A stretch of DNA of 64,000 bases from Geodermatophilus dictyosporus (GTDB lineage Bacteria > Actinomycetota > Actinomycetes > Mycobacteriales > Geodermatophilaceae): the NCBI RefSeq assembly GCF_900115505.1, contig NZ_FOWQ01000006.1:124001-188000 (forward strand), written 5' to 3'. Under the pieces are notes generated by a model. The model did no database searches. It was not told where the DNA came from and saw nothing but the letters and a program-made list of their open reading frames with translations. Shown piece by piece: positions 36,287-45,080 of this stretch. The position numbers and the translations under genes are program-made. Positions within the stretch are counted from its first letter, which is position 1, and each line of letters starts with the position of its first letter.

Positions 36287-37708
36287 GTGAGCAGCGCAGA
36301 GCAGACCTACGACGTCGTCGTGCTGGGCGCCGGGCCGACCGGGGAGAACGTCGCCGACGTCGTCGTCCGCGGCGGCCTGTCCGCGGTGCTGGTGGAGGAG
36401 CACCTCGTCGGCGGGGAGTGCTCCTACTACGCGTGCATGCCGAGCAAGGCGCTGCTGCGCGGCACCGAGGCGATCGAGGAGGTGAGGGCCGTCCAGGGCG
36501 CCGCGGCCGCCGTCACCGGCGAGCAGGACGTGGCCGCGACCCTCCGGCGCCGCGACTCCTTCACCCACGACTGGGACGACAGCGGCCAGGTCGGCTGGGT
36601 GGAGGGCGCCGGCATCGCCCTGCTCCGCGGCACCGCCCGGCTCGACGGCGAGCGCGCCGTCGTCGTCACCGGCCCCGACGGCGGGCAGACCCGGCTGAGC
36701 GCACGGCACGCCGTCGCGGTGTGCACCGGGTCGGCGGCCGCGGTCCCCCCGGTCGAGGGCCTGCCCGACGTGCAGCCGTGGACGCCGCGCGAGGGCACGA
36801 GCGCCAAGGAGGCGCCCCGTCGCCTGCTGGTGCTCGGCGGCGGCTACGTCGGCTGCGAGCTGTCCTTCGCCTGGAACGCGCTCGGCTCCGAGGTGACGCT
36901 GCTGCAGCGCGGCGACCGGCTGCTGCCCCGCGCCGAGCCCCAGGCCGGCGACGCGGTGCTCAGGTCGCTGCGCGACCACGGCGTCGACGTCCGCCTCGAC
37001 GTCGACGTGACCGCCGCCCGCCGCGAGGACGACGAGGTGGTGCTCACCCACGACGGCGGCGAGGTGCGCGGCGACGAGGTGCTCGTGGCCGTCGGCCGGC
37101 AGGCCCGCACCACCGCCATCGGGGTGGACACCGTGGGCCTCGAGCCCGGCCGGTACCTCGACGTCGACGACACGCTGCAGGTGCGCGGGCTGCCGTGGCT
37201 CTACGGCGTCGGCGACGTCAACGGCCGCCGCCAGCTCACCCACATGGGCAAGTACCAGGCGCGCCAGGCCGGCGCGGCGATCGTCGCCCGCGCCCGGGGC
37301 GAGGAGGTGCGCGTCGAGGACTGGTCGCCCCACACGGCCACCGCCGACCGCGCCGCCACGCCCTCGGTCGTCTTCACCACCCCGCAGGTGGCCAGCGTGG
37401 GGCTGACCAGCGCCCAGGCGCGTGAGCGGGGCCTGCCGCACCGGGTGGTCGAGCACCCCATCGGCTCGGTCGCCGGCGCGGCGCTGTTCGCCGACGGCTA
37501 CGAGGGCACCGCGGTCGTCGTCGTCGATCCCGAGCGCGAGGTGCTGCTCGGCGTCACCTTCGTCGGCCCGGCGGTGGCCGAGCTGCTGCACGCGGCCACG
37601 GTCGCCGTCGTCGGCGAGGTGCCGATCGGCCGGCTGTGGCACGCGGTCCCGGCCTACCCCACGGTCAGCGAGATCTGGCTGCGGCTGCTCGAGGCGTTCC
37701 GCGGCTGA
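36287..37708 (+). CDS. Pyridine nucleotide-disulfide oxidoreductase (mercuric reductase/Lpd-like)
   Basis: This 473-aa flavoprotein has FAD motif [11 protein letters not shown] at about residue 14 and redox-active disulfide [16 protein letters not shown](P) motif GGGYVGCE is near 185, FAD motif II is YGVGDVNG, and the dimerisation domain begins near 345. The typical C-terminal HP in the active site ([11 protein letters not shown]) is present as HAVPAYP. The cysteines are C-x4-C, as in the family. It could be a lipoamide-like or mycothiol-related reductase; the substrate is not known. ATG at 36278 is an alternative start. Confidence 0.88.
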   Translation: MSSAEQTYDVVVLGAGPTGENVADVVVRGGLSAVLVEEHLVGGECSYYACMPSKALLRGTEAIEEVRAVQGAAAAVTGEQDVAATLRRRDSFTHDWDDSGQVGWVEGAGIALLRGTARLDGERAVVVTGPDGGQTRLSARHAVAVCTGSAAAVPPVEGLPDVQPWTPREGTSAKEAPRRLLVLGGGYVGCELSFAWNALGSEVTLLQRGDRLLPRAEPQAGDAVLRSLRDHGVDVRLDVDVTAARREDDEVVLTHDGGEVRGDEVLVAVGRQARTTAIGVDTVGLEPGRYLDVDDTLQVRGLPWLYGVGDVNGRRQLTHMGKYQARQAGAAIVARARGEEVRVEDWSPHTATADRAATPSVVFTTPQVASVGLTSAQARERGLPHRVVEHPIGSVAGAALFADGYEGTAVVVVDPEREVLLGVTFVGPAVAELLHAATVAVVGEVPIGRLWHAVPAYPTVSEIWLRLLEAFRG

Positions 37709-37751
37709 GGGGGCCGTTCGGCGGCTCACCCGGGCGTGCTGGAGTGGAGGC

Positions 37752-38540
37752 GTGCCCGCACCGTCCCGTACGTCCTGGCGGCGCTACGTCGCCCTCGGCG
37801 ACTCCTTCACCGAGGGGCTGGCCGACGCCGACCCCGACCGCCCCGGTGCCCACCGTGGCTGGGCCGACCGGCTCGCCGACCACCTCGCCGCCGCCGGCCC
37901 CGGCCTGGAGTACGCCAACCTCGCCATCCGCGGCCGGCTGCTGCACCAGGTGCTCGCCGAGCAGGTGCCCGTGGCCCGTGCGGCACGGCCGGACCTGGTC
38001 AGCCTGGTGGCCGGCGGCAACGACCTGCTGCGGCCCGGCGCCGACCCCGACCGGCTGGCGGCCGCGCTGGAGGAGGCGGTGGCCGCGTTCCGGGCCGACG
38101 GAGCCGACGTGCTGCTGGCCACCGGCGTCGACCCGCGGCTGACGCCGATCATCCGGCGCACCCGCGGCCGGGTGGCGGTGTTCAACGCCTCGCTGTGGTC
38201 GATCGCCGCGCGGCACGGCGCCGTCGTCCTCGACCAGTGGGGCGCGGGCTGGCTGCTGGACTGGCGGCTGTGGGACGGCGACCGCATCCACCTCACCGCC
38301 GAGGGGCACCGCCGCACGGCCCTGGCCGCCGCCGCGGCGCTGGGCGTCCCGGTCGCCGACGACGGCGACTGGCGCACCCCGCTGCCCCCGGCACCGCCGC
38401 GGGCGCTGCGCGCGGCGGTGGCCGAGGAGGCGGCGTGGGTGCGCGGCTTCGTCGCGCCGTGGGTCGCCCGCCGGGTGCGCGGGCGGTCCTCCGGCGACGG
38501 CCGGGCGCCCAAGCGCCCGGTGCCGCTCGCGCTGCCCTGA
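37752..38540 (+). CDS. SGNH/GDSL hydrolase
   Basis: This 262-aa lipase/esterase-like hydrolase has block I GDSFTEG, block II Gly in NLAIRGRLL, block III GGND and block V DRIHLTAEGH, with the catalytic Asp and His. There is no signal peptide, so it is probably cytoplasmic. A basic C-terminal tail (about 30 residues, RRVRGRSSGDGRAPKRP) extends beyond the fold. It starts with GTG 43 bases after the reductase gene and may be cotranscribed. Confidence 0.88.
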   Translation: MPAPSRTSWRRYVALGDSFTEGLADADPDRPGAHRGWADRLADHLAAAGPGLEYANLAIRGRLLHQVLAEQVPVARAARPDLVSLVAGGNDLLRPGADPDRLAAALEEAVAAFRADGADVLLATGVDPRLTPIIRRTRGRVAVFNASLWSIAARHGAVVLDQWGAGWLLDWRLWDGDRIHLTAEGHRRTALAAAAALGVPVADDGDWRTPLPPAPPRALRAAVAEEAAWVRGFVAPWVARRVRGRSSGDGRAPKRPVPLALP

Positions 38541-38544
38541 GGCC

Positions 38545-40524
38545 TCAGGAGCGGCGGCCGCGTCCCTCACCGGCGGGCGGGTCGTCGTCGACGACCTTGA
38601 GGAACATCCGCCGCGACGGCGGCGGCAGGGTGTCCTCCAGCGGGAACAGGTCGATGCCGTCGGCGCCGGCCGGGACCGCGGGGACGTCGCCCGTCACGGC
38701 CTCGAGCTCGCCGGTGACCGCCTCCAGGACGGCGGCGGCCTCCTCGGCGGCCTGTCCGACGAGCGCCTCGGCGGCCAGCGCGCCGTGGCGGCTGGGCAGC
38801 GGCGCGGGCCGGCCGAAGGCGTAGCCCTGCGCCATCGCGCAGCCGTGCCGGCGCAGCCACTCGGCCTGGTCGAGGTCCTCGATGCCCTCGGCGATCACCT
38901 GCAGGCCCATGCCCCGGCCCAGCTGCAGCAGGCCGTGCACCAGCGCGGCGGTCGAGGGCTGGGTGACGACGTCGGCGACGAAGGAGCGGTCGATCTTGAC
39001 GGTGTGGATGGGCAGCCGGTGCAGCGCGGTGATCGCCGAGTAGCCGGTGCCAAAGTCGTCGAGCGCCAGGGTCACGCCACGCTCGGTCACCTCCGACACC
39101 GCCGTCAGGGTGGCCTCGGCGGCGAACAGCGCCGTCGACTCGGTGATCTCCAGCTCCAGCCGCTCGGGCGGCAGGCCGGACTCGTCCAGCGCGGCGGCGA
39201 CCAGGTCGCTGAACCCGGGCTCGGCCAGGTGCCGGGCCGAGACGTTGACGTGCACCCGCAGCCCGGCCGGCCAGCCCGCGGCGTCGGTGCAGGCCTGGCG
39301 CAGCACCCAGGCGCCGAGCCGGGAGGTCAGCCGGTTGTTCTCCGCGGCGTCGAGGAAGGCGCCGGGCGGGAGCAGCCCGCGGGTGGGGTGCTGCCAGCGG
39401 ATGAGCGCCTCGTAGCCCAGCAGCGTCTCGTCGGCCAGGGAGACGATCGGCTGGTAGAACAGCCGCAGCTCGTCGCCGTCCAGCGCCCGGCGCAGGTCGG
39501 TCTCGAGCTGCAGCAGGTCGACCTCGTCGTCGGTCAGGCCGCCGTCGTGCACCTCGATGCGCGCCCGGCTGCCGTCCCGCTTGGCGCGGGTGAGCGCGTT
39601 GTGCGCCTGGCGCAGCAGGTCGTCGGGGGCGACGTCGGAGCCCATGGTCAGCCCGACGCTGGCCGACAGCACGATCTCCCGGCCGCCGAGCTGGAACGGG
39701 TCGTCGAGGACGGCGAGCAGCCGGTCGGCCAGTGCGCGCAGCCCGTCGAGGTCCTCGACGTCCTCGGCGAGGATGAGGAACTCGTCGGCGCCCAGCCGCA
39801 CGGCGGTGTCCTCGACGCGGGTGCTCCAGCGCAGCCGGTCGGCGACCTGGCTGAGCAGCTGGTCGCCGGCGTCGGTGCCGAGGGTGTCGTTGACCGCATG
39901 GAACCGGTCGAGGTCCAGGTGCACCAGGCCCACCTGCAGGCCGCGGCGACGCGAGAGCGCGAGGGCGTGGTTGAGCCGGTCGGTGAGCGCGCGGCGGTTG
40001 GGCAGGCCGGTCAGCGGGTCGGTGAAGGCCCGGCGGACCAGGTCCTCCTCGGCGCGGCGGCGGTCGGTGACGTCGACCAGGGACAGGACGACGAACTGCG
40101 GCTCCCCGGTGCTGCGGTGGACCACGTCGTGCGACTGCTGCACCCACAGCTCGCTGCCGTCGGCACGGCGCAGGCGGCGCTCGCCCTCCTGGCGCAGCCA
40201 CGGGTCGAGACCGGGCACGGCGCCGGTCCCGCCGTCGCGGACGGGGGCCTCGTCGGGGTGGGCCAGCAGGTCGACGTGCCGGCCGACGACGTCGTCGACG
40301 GTGCGGCCGGACATCGCGCACAGCGCGTCGTTGACCACGAGCAGGCGCCCGTCGAGGTCGACGAGGGCCTGGGGGACGGGCGAGGACAGGAACAGCGCAC
40401 GGAAGAGCTGGCCGCGGTCGGCCAGCAGCGTGTCGATGGCCCGCAGCCTCGTCCCCGCCGGGCTGCCGGGCCGTCCGGGCTGGCCGGCCCGCGGCTGCGG
40501 CGTGCGAGGGGCGCTGAGAGTCAC
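38545..40524 (-). CDS. PAS-GGDEF-EAL cyclic-di-GMP protein
   Basis: This 659-aa protein has a PAS domain at about residues 40-155, a GGDEF domain at about 160-320 and an EAL domain at about 345-590. The GGDEF signature reads RLGADEFLIL, so the second Gly is replaced by Ala. The EAL domain keeps EALIRW, NVSARHL, ELEITES, LDDFGTGYS, KIDRSF and GYAFGRP, so it is likely an active phosphodiesterase. The cyclase half may be weak or regulatory. No membrane segment is visible. The gene is divergent from the LLM oxidoreductase. Confidence 0.9.
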   Translation of the reverse strand: MTLSAPRTPQPRAGQPGRPGSPAGTRLRAIDTLLADRGQLFRALFLSSPVPQALVDLDGRLLVVNDALCAMSGRTVDDVVGRHVDLLAHPDEAPVRDGGTGAVPGLDPWLRQEGERRLRRADGSELWVQQSHDVVHRSTGEPQFVVLSLVDVTDRRRAEEDLVRRAFTDPLTGLPNRRALTDRLNHALALSRRRGLQVGLVHLDLDRFHAVNDTLGTDAGDQLLSQVADRLRWSTRVEDTAVRLGADEFLILAEDVEDLDGLRALADRLLAVLDDPFQLGGREIVLSASVGLTMGSDVAPDDLLRQAHNALTRAKRDGSRARIEVHDGGLTDDEVDLLQLETDLRRALDGDELRLFYQPIVSLADETLLGYEALIRWQHPTRGLLPPGAFLDAAENNRLTSRLGAWVLRQACTDAAGWPAGLRVHVNVSARHLAEPGFSDLVAAALDESGLPPERLELEITESTALFAAEATLTAVSEVTERGVTLALDDFGTGYSAITALHRLPIHTVKIDRSFVADVVTQPSTAALVHGLLQLGRGMGLQVIAEGIEDLDQAEWLRRHGCAMAQGYAFGRPAPLPSRHGALAAEALVGQAAEEAAAVLEAVTGELEAVTGDVPAVPAGADGIDLFPLEDTLPPPSRRMFLKVVDDDPPAGEGRGRRS

Positions 40525-40656
40525 CCCGACAGGGTGGCCGACCGGGCGCCGGGAGTGACGGAACCCGTACCCGGAATGTCGTGGTCGACCGGTCACACCG
40601 GGTGAGGAGGATGCCCCACCGGGAACACCCGCCTCGGCGGACGCGCTGGTGCGTCC

Positions 40657-41700
40657 GTGACTCCTCGCACCGACAAGCGGATCGGGTTCCTGTCCTTCGG
40701 TCACTGGCAGCCGATCGCCGGCTCGCAGGTGCGCACCGCGCGGGACGCCCTGGTGCAGAGCGTCGAGCTCGCGGTGGCCGCCGAGGAGCTCGGCCTGGAC
40801 GGCGCGTTCGTGCGCGTGCACCACTTCGCCCGCCAGCTCGCCTCACCGTTCCCGCTGCTGGCCGCCATGGCCGCGCGGACCTCGCGGATCGAGGTCGGCA
40901 CCGGCGTGCTCGACATGCGCTACGAGAACCCGCTGTACACGGCCGAGGAGGCCGCGGCCACCGACCTCCTCAGCGGCGGCCGGTTGCAGCTGGGGGTGAG
41001 CCGCGGTTCACCGGAGACGGCGCTGCGCGGCTCGGAGGCCTTCGGTCACGTGCCGCCGGAGGGGTCCTCGGACGCCGACCTGGCGCGGGAGAAGACGGCG
41101 CTGTTCCTGGCCGCGATCCGCGGCGCGACCGTCGTCGACGCCGACCCCGGGATGACCGGCGGCGCGCGCGGCCGGCTGGCCGTGCAGCCGCAGTCGCCGG
41201 GCCTGGCCGACCGGATCTGGTGGGGCGCGGGCACCCGGGCCACGGGGGAGTGGGCGGCCCGCCAGGGGATGAACCTGATGAGCTCCACGCTGCTGGTGGA
41301 GGACACCGGCGTCCCCTTCGACGAGCTGCAGGCCGAGCAGATCGCCCGGTTCCGCGCCGCCTGGGCCGAGGCCGGCTGGGACCGTGAGCCGCGGGTGTCG
41401 GTGAGCCGCAGCGTGGTCCCGGTCGTCACCGACCTCGACCGCGCGTACTTCGGGGAGCGCTCCGGGGAGGACCAGGTGGGCCTGCTGGAGGGCGTGCGCG
41501 CCCGCTTCGGCAAGAGCTACGTCGGGGAGCCCGACCAGCTGGCCGAGGAGCTGGCCAAGGACGCCGCCGTCCGCGAGGCCGACACCCTGCTGCTCACCGT
41601 GCCGAACATGCTGGGTGTCGAGTACAACGCGGCCCTGCTGGAGAACGTCGCCCGGCACGTCGCCCCGGCGATCGGCTGGGTGCCCGCCGGCGCCCGCTGA
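40657..41700 (+). CDS. LLM-class flavin-dependent oxidoreductase
   Basis: This 347-aa luciferase-like TIM-barrel protein begins RIGFLSFGHWQPIAGSQVRTA. It continues with LGLDGAFVRVHHF, TSRIEVGTGVLDMRYENP and LSGGRLQLGVSRGSP. These are the family's flavin-binding and barrel signatures. It uses reduced FMN or F420; the presence of fbiC nearby makes F420 possible. The GTG start yields the expected N-terminus. Confidence 0.9.
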   Translation: MTPRTDKRIGFLSFGHWQPIAGSQVRTARDALVQSVELAVAAEELGLDGAFVRVHHFARQLASPFPLLAAMAARTSRIEVGTGVLDMRYENPLYTAEEAAATDLLSGGRLQLGVSRGSPETALRGSEAFGHVPPEGSSDADLAREKTALFLAAIRGATVVDADPGMTGGARGRLAVQPQSPGLADRIWWGAGTRATGEWAARQGMNLMSSTLLVEDTGVPFDELQAEQIARFRAAWAEAGWDREPRVSVSRSVVPVVTDLDRAYFGERSGEDQVGLLEGVRARFGKSYVGEPDQLAEELAKDAAVREADTLLLTVPNMLGVEYNAALLENVARHVAPAIGWVPAGAR

Positions 41701-41712
41701 CCCGTCGCACGC

Positions 41713-41746
41713 GAGCGGCCCAGGACCGGGTGGTCCTGGGCCGCTC
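41713..41746. terminator. Strong terminator hairpin between convergent genes
   Basis: GAGCGGCCCAGGACC and GGTCCTGGGCCGCTC form a perfect 15-bp stem with a GGGT loop, between the LLM gene and the minus-strand DUF4333 gene. Confidence 0.85.
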
Positions 41747-41793
41747 GTCCCCCGTGGGTGCTGCCCGGGGTCAGGGGGCAGGCAGGTCCTTCC

Positions 41794-42450
41794 TCAGCTG
41801 GCGTCGAAGGTGACGTTGCCCTCGGCGTCGATCAGGGCGGTGACGGTGCCCATGTCGGTCGGGTCGTCGACCAGGGCCACGTCGCAGATCAGCTGCAGGC
41901 CGTCCTCGGCGACGAGGACCGAGCGGTCGCCGGCGTCGCAGGCGGCGTCGACGGACAGCCCGGCGCTGGTGGCGAACTCGTCGACCAGGGCGGCCTCCAC
42001 GTCGGTGACCTGGACGAAGACCCCGGTGCTGTCGATGCGGACGTTGCCCTCGTCGTCGGTCTGCTCGACGGTGTAGCCGACCTCCTGGCCCTCGACCATC
42101 GCGGTGCAGGTGGTCACCGTGCCGGCGGCGAGCTCGACGTCCTCGGGGCAGGTGACGTCGGTGACGGTGACGCCGGCCTGCTCCTCGGTGAGCGTGGCGA
42201 TCTGCCGCTCGGCCTCGGCGGTGTCGAGGTAGGAGGTGCCGAACAGGAAGAAGGCGCCGACGCCGAGGCCCGCGAGGACCAGCACCGCAACGATGCTGCC
42301 GACGATCGCGCCGGTGTGCTTCTTCTTCCGCTGCGGCTGGCCGTAGCCGCCGGGGGCCCCGTAGCCGGGAGCGGGGAACGGCGGCGGCCCGTAGGGGCCC
42401 GGGCCCTGGGGGTTCGGGCTGCCGTAGCGGGGGTCGTGGATCTGGGTCAC
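41794..42450 (-). CDS. DUF4333 membrane-anchored protein
   Basis: This 218-aa protein has a Gly/Pro/Tyr-rich N-terminus (GSPNPQGPGPYGPP), a membrane helix (IVGSIVAVLVLAGLGVGAFFLF) and an extracellular DUF4333 region with VTVTDVTCPEDVELAAGTV and CTAMVEGQEVGYTV. Three or four cysteines probably form disulfides outside the cell. The GTG start is preceded by GAGGAG. Common in actinobacteria; function unknown. Confidence 0.85.
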   Translation of the reverse strand: MTQIHDPRYGSPNPQGPGPYGPPPFPAPGYGAPGGYGQPQRKKKHTGAIVGSIVAVLVLAGLGVGAFFLFGTSYLDTAEAERQIATLTEEQAGVTVTDVTCPEDVELAAGTVTTCTAMVEGQEVGYTVEQTDDEGNVRIDSTGVFVQVTDVEAALVDEFATSAGLSVDAACDAGDRSVLVAEDGLQLICDVALVDDPTDMGTVTALIDAEGNVTFDAS

Positions 42451-42587
42451 GTGGACTCCTCGATTGGTCCCGGGCCGTCCCCGGGTGCTCGGGGAGCACC
42501 GTGCCGCCGCCCGCTTGCAGTCCTCTGGCAGGCCACTTGCAGGTCCTGTCCGGGCACTGTCCTGCGCTTCTCGCGCCGGTCCGGCGA

Positions 42588-42627
42588 GCGCGCCCGGCAG
42601 GGATCGAACCTGCGACCAAGTGCTTAG
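42588..42627. repeat. attL, copy of the tRNA-Arg 3' half
   Basis: The 40 bases, starting GCGCGCCCGGCAGGGATCG, are identical to 56110-56149. They contain the T arm and part of the anticodon arm of tRNA-Arg. The sequence diverges at once after TTAG, so this is not a second tRNA gene. Confidence 0.9.
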
Positions 42628-43152
42628 CAGATGGCCTTGTTACACATGATTGCGCCTTGTGCCTTGTCATGACTTGAGCTGCAAGTTCTCCTCCGCACTG
42701 CGCAGGCGCAGATCACTGCACGTTAGCCCCAGTGGGCCGTCGTTACCTCCTTCATGGGTAACTTGGCCGGTAACAAGCGGCAGCTGTCCTCAACCCGGTG
42801 CGTCGTCAGAGGACGTCGGCGACGACGGGGCGAGCCGGTGCTGGTCGCGGAACGCCCTGGCTCTGACGGAGTGATCCAGACCTGGGAAACACACGTAGTG
42901 TCACAGCCTCGAAGGCACCGCCACAGCGTGTCAGAGTTGTTCTGCCGGAGGACGCCCTGACAACCAGCGGGGCGCACCCGCCGCTCCCGGCCGACGGACA
43001 GCGCATCCGACGGCTCGCACGCCGCCCCTCCTGAGTGCCTGCTCAGCAGAGGCGCGACAGCAAACAACAACCCACCCCGCAGGGGTCTCACCGGGCTGCC
43101 CGCTTCGGCGGCACGTCCGGCCATGAGTCCTGCCCACAAGGAGGTTCACTCA
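42628..43152. other. Left-end non-coding region of the element
   Basis: I see no convincing gene in these roughly 500 bases. The region has two close GGTAAC boxes near 42764-42778 and an inverted one at 42749-42755. These motifs recur near the right end and could be integrase arm sites. A strong AAGGAGGT ribosome-binding site at 43137-43144 ends the region. Confidence 0.55.
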
Positions 43153-43380
43153 GTGTCCAGCAACACCACTACGCCGTCCGCCGCCGCGACGCTCACTCGC
43201 TGGTTGCGTGAGCGGGAAGCAGCCGAGGTCACCGGCTTCGCGTCCGGCACGCTGCGCCAGTGGCGGCACCACGGCCGAGGCCCCGCGTTCCACCGGGTCG
43301 GTCGCACCGTGCTGTACGACCGCGCAGAGCTACACCGCTTCGTCATGGCCGGGCGGGTCGAGATGGCGATCGCAACGTGA
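43153..43380 (+). CDS. Excisionase/AlpA-like helix-turn-helix protein
   Basis: This 75-aa winged-HTH protein has LREREAAEVTGFASGTLRQWRHHGRGPAFHRVGRTV and YDRAELHRFVM. The pattern matches the MerR-like excisionase family (HTH_17), which bends att DNA and directs excision. The GTG start follows AAGGAGGT at 8-base spacing. It starts a tight three-gene operon with 4-base overlaps. Confidence 0.88.
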   Translation: MSSNTTTPSAAATLTRWLREREAAEVTGFASGTLRQWRHHGRGPAFHRVGRTVLYDRAELHRFVMAGRVEMAIAT

Positions 43381-43778
43381 CCGTCACCGATGCTCCGCCT
43401 CGCAGGCACCTGCCGGAGACCATCGAGTCCGCTCGCACGTGGGATCGCATCCGCAACGCCTACGCCACCGCTGGGCTGTGCACCGCCGACGCTGCCGCTG
43501 CTGCATGGGGTCACGCCGAGGGCTGGACGCGGGTTACGCACGCACCCTGCGTCGCCTGTGCGCCCATCGTCGCCACCTTCCCCGAAGACACCGCCCACGG
43601 GTTCTGGCGGAAGCATCCGCGAGGCCGGGCAGAAACGGCGTCAGCGGGGTCCACAGCGTCCGGGGGTGCTGCCAGGTCCACCGAGCTGGCGACCACGTTT
43701 ACGGGCGCCCTGACCGCGTGGCGCGTGTTCGGTGCCGTGTCGACCTCGGCCTGCGCGCGGGCCGAGGTGTCCCGATGA
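43377..43778 (+). CDS. Hypothetical CxxC protein of the element
   Basis: This 133-aa protein has helical TIESARTWDRIRNAYATAGLC and CVACAPIVATF, with Cys residues that could bind zinc. The C-terminal half is Ala/Thr/Ser rich. GTG and stop overlaps (GTGA on the left, ATGA on the right) place it between the excisionase-like and ATPase genes. The family is not recognised; such proteins are typical of actinobacterial integrative elements. Confidence 0.6.
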   Translation: MTVTDAPPRRHLPETIESARTWDRIRNAYATAGLCTADAAAAAWGHAEGWTRVTHAPCVACAPIVATFPEDTAHGFWRKHPRGRAETASAGSTASGGAARSTELATTFTGALTAWRVFGAVSTSACARAEVSR

Positions 43779-44785
43779 CAACCTCGCGGAACCGACTGCA
43801 GACCGACATCACCACGGCCGTGGCAGCCTCCACCGGGGCTGGTCTGCGGTTCCGGGACGTGTTTGACCCGGCAGACTGGCCAGAACTGGAGCGGGAGCCC
43901 CACCTCATCGCCGGACTGCTGTCCACCACGCTCACCGTGCTGTCCGGTGCGCCGACTGCCGGGAAGACGCACCTTGCGGTCGGCATGGCTGCGGCGTTGC
44001 TCAACGGTGAGCGCGAGTTCCTGGGGCGCGAGCTATCCGGGGAGCTGAATGCCGTGGCGTTCGTCTGCACCGACGCAGACGGAGCAGCATCGGTACGCCG
44101 CCGCATCGCGCCACTGGTCGCCGCCCCAAGCCGCAAGCGGGTACGGGTGGTCGACTACTCCGCAACAGGGGATGCCGAGTGGACCGCACTCGTGCATGCG
44201 GTGACCGGACTGGCACCGGGTCTGCTGGTCGTGGACAACGTGCTGGGCGTCGTGGACGACGTCCACGACAACGGGCAAGCCAGGCGGATGATCGGACCCC
44301 TCCTGCGGCTGACTCAGCAAGGCACGGCGGTCCTACTGCTTACCCACACGGGCGAGCCCGGACCCACGGGGCCGGCTCATGGCGTGAACGCGCCCATCGG
44401 AGCACGGACGTGGACTGTTGCGGCTCGGGTGAAGGCGGTCCTGACTAGCCGGGAGAAGGACCATCGCAGGCAACTGGCCGTGCGCAGTAACGACGGCGAG
44501 CCGGTGGCCTTGAACGCCTCGCTGGACGTCATGGGAGATGCGCCGGTTTGGACTTTGTGGACTGGCGACGGCGAGCGGGAGCAGCGGAGGGAGTCAAGGA
44601 CTGCACCGGCTGTCACGTGGGATGCGCTGGCTGACCGGGTGGTGCGTGAACAGCCGCGCGCGAGGTCTTTGTCTGCCCTAGGTGATCACTACGCCGCGTC
44701 TGTGAACCGTTCGCCGGTCACCGTGCGGACCTCCCTGAAGGGGCGCGTGCGGCTTTCCGGCGACCGCTGGGAGCGGACTCCCTAG
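43775..44785 (+). CDS. RecA-fold ATPase (AAA_25/RepA-like)
   Basis: This 336-aa P-loop protein has Walker A SGAPTAGKTHLA at about residue 56 and Walker B LLVVDNVLGVVDD near 155. A sensor region, AVLLLTHTGEPG, follows, then a C-terminal helical part that may be DNA-binding. The core resembles replicative RepA/DnaB-like helicases of plasmids and phages and AAA_25 proteins. Its place next to the excisionase and a hairpin-rich region suggests a replication role for the excised element. The start overlaps the previous stop (ATGA). Confidence 0.82.
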   Translation: MTTSRNRLQTDITTAVAASTGAGLRFRDVFDPADWPELEREPHLIAGLLSTTLTVLSGAPTAGKTHLAVGMAAALLNGEREFLGRELSGELNAVAFVCTDADGAASVRRRIAPLVAAPSRKRVRVVDYSATGDAEWTALVHAVTGLAPGLLVVDNVLGVVDDVHDNGQARRMIGPLLRLTQQGTAVLLLTHTGEPGPTGPAHGVNAPIGARTWTVAARVKAVLTSREKDHRRQLAVRSNDGEPVALNASLDVMGDAPVWTLWTGDGEREQRRESRTAPAVTWDALADRVVREQPRARSLSALGDHYAASVNRSPVTVRTSLKGRVRLSGDRWERTP

Positions 44786-44799
44786 CGACGGCGAGGGCC

Positions 44800-45015
44800 G
44801 CCGTTGGTGTTGATGGTTCCCCCTTATAAAACCCCCTCATCAACACGTGCCCAGCACTACAGCAACACAGCAACCCAGCAGGGCAGCTACCGAAGTCGGC
44901 CCCCTCCGGGGCCGGTGCATCGGCACAGCTGACAGGACTTGACCCGGGCGGACTCCGTCCGCCCCATCGGGTCAACACCAACGGCTGACCAGGTATCGGA
45001 CCCGTGAGGGTCCGC
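44800..45015. repeat. Hairpin-rich region, candidate replication origin
   Basis: GCCGTTGGTGTTGA at 44800-44813 is exactly inverted as TCAACACCAACGGC at 44972-44985. GTGTTGATG at 44807-44815 is inverted at 44838-44846 as CATCAACAC, around an A/T-rich centre (TTATAAAA). GGGCGGAC and GTCCGCCC form a hairpin near 44946-44964, and GGACCC with GGGTCC another near 44999-45014. It lies directly behind the ATPase gene. The function is inferred only from structure and position. Confidence 0.5.
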
Positions 45016-45080
45016 CATCAGTCATGCCCGCGAACCGGCCTTCGTCATCAGGGCGAGGCCACTACCAAGGAGATCAACCC

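Noticed and set aside
42588-42627. tRNA-Arg-like sequence, considered as a tRNA gene
   Set aside because: Homology stops inside the anticodon arm; no 5' half follows.
42723-43139. Minus-strand open frame at the left end of the large element
   Set aside because: No ribosome-binding site; the sequence carries putative att-arm motifs and has no protein-like pattern.
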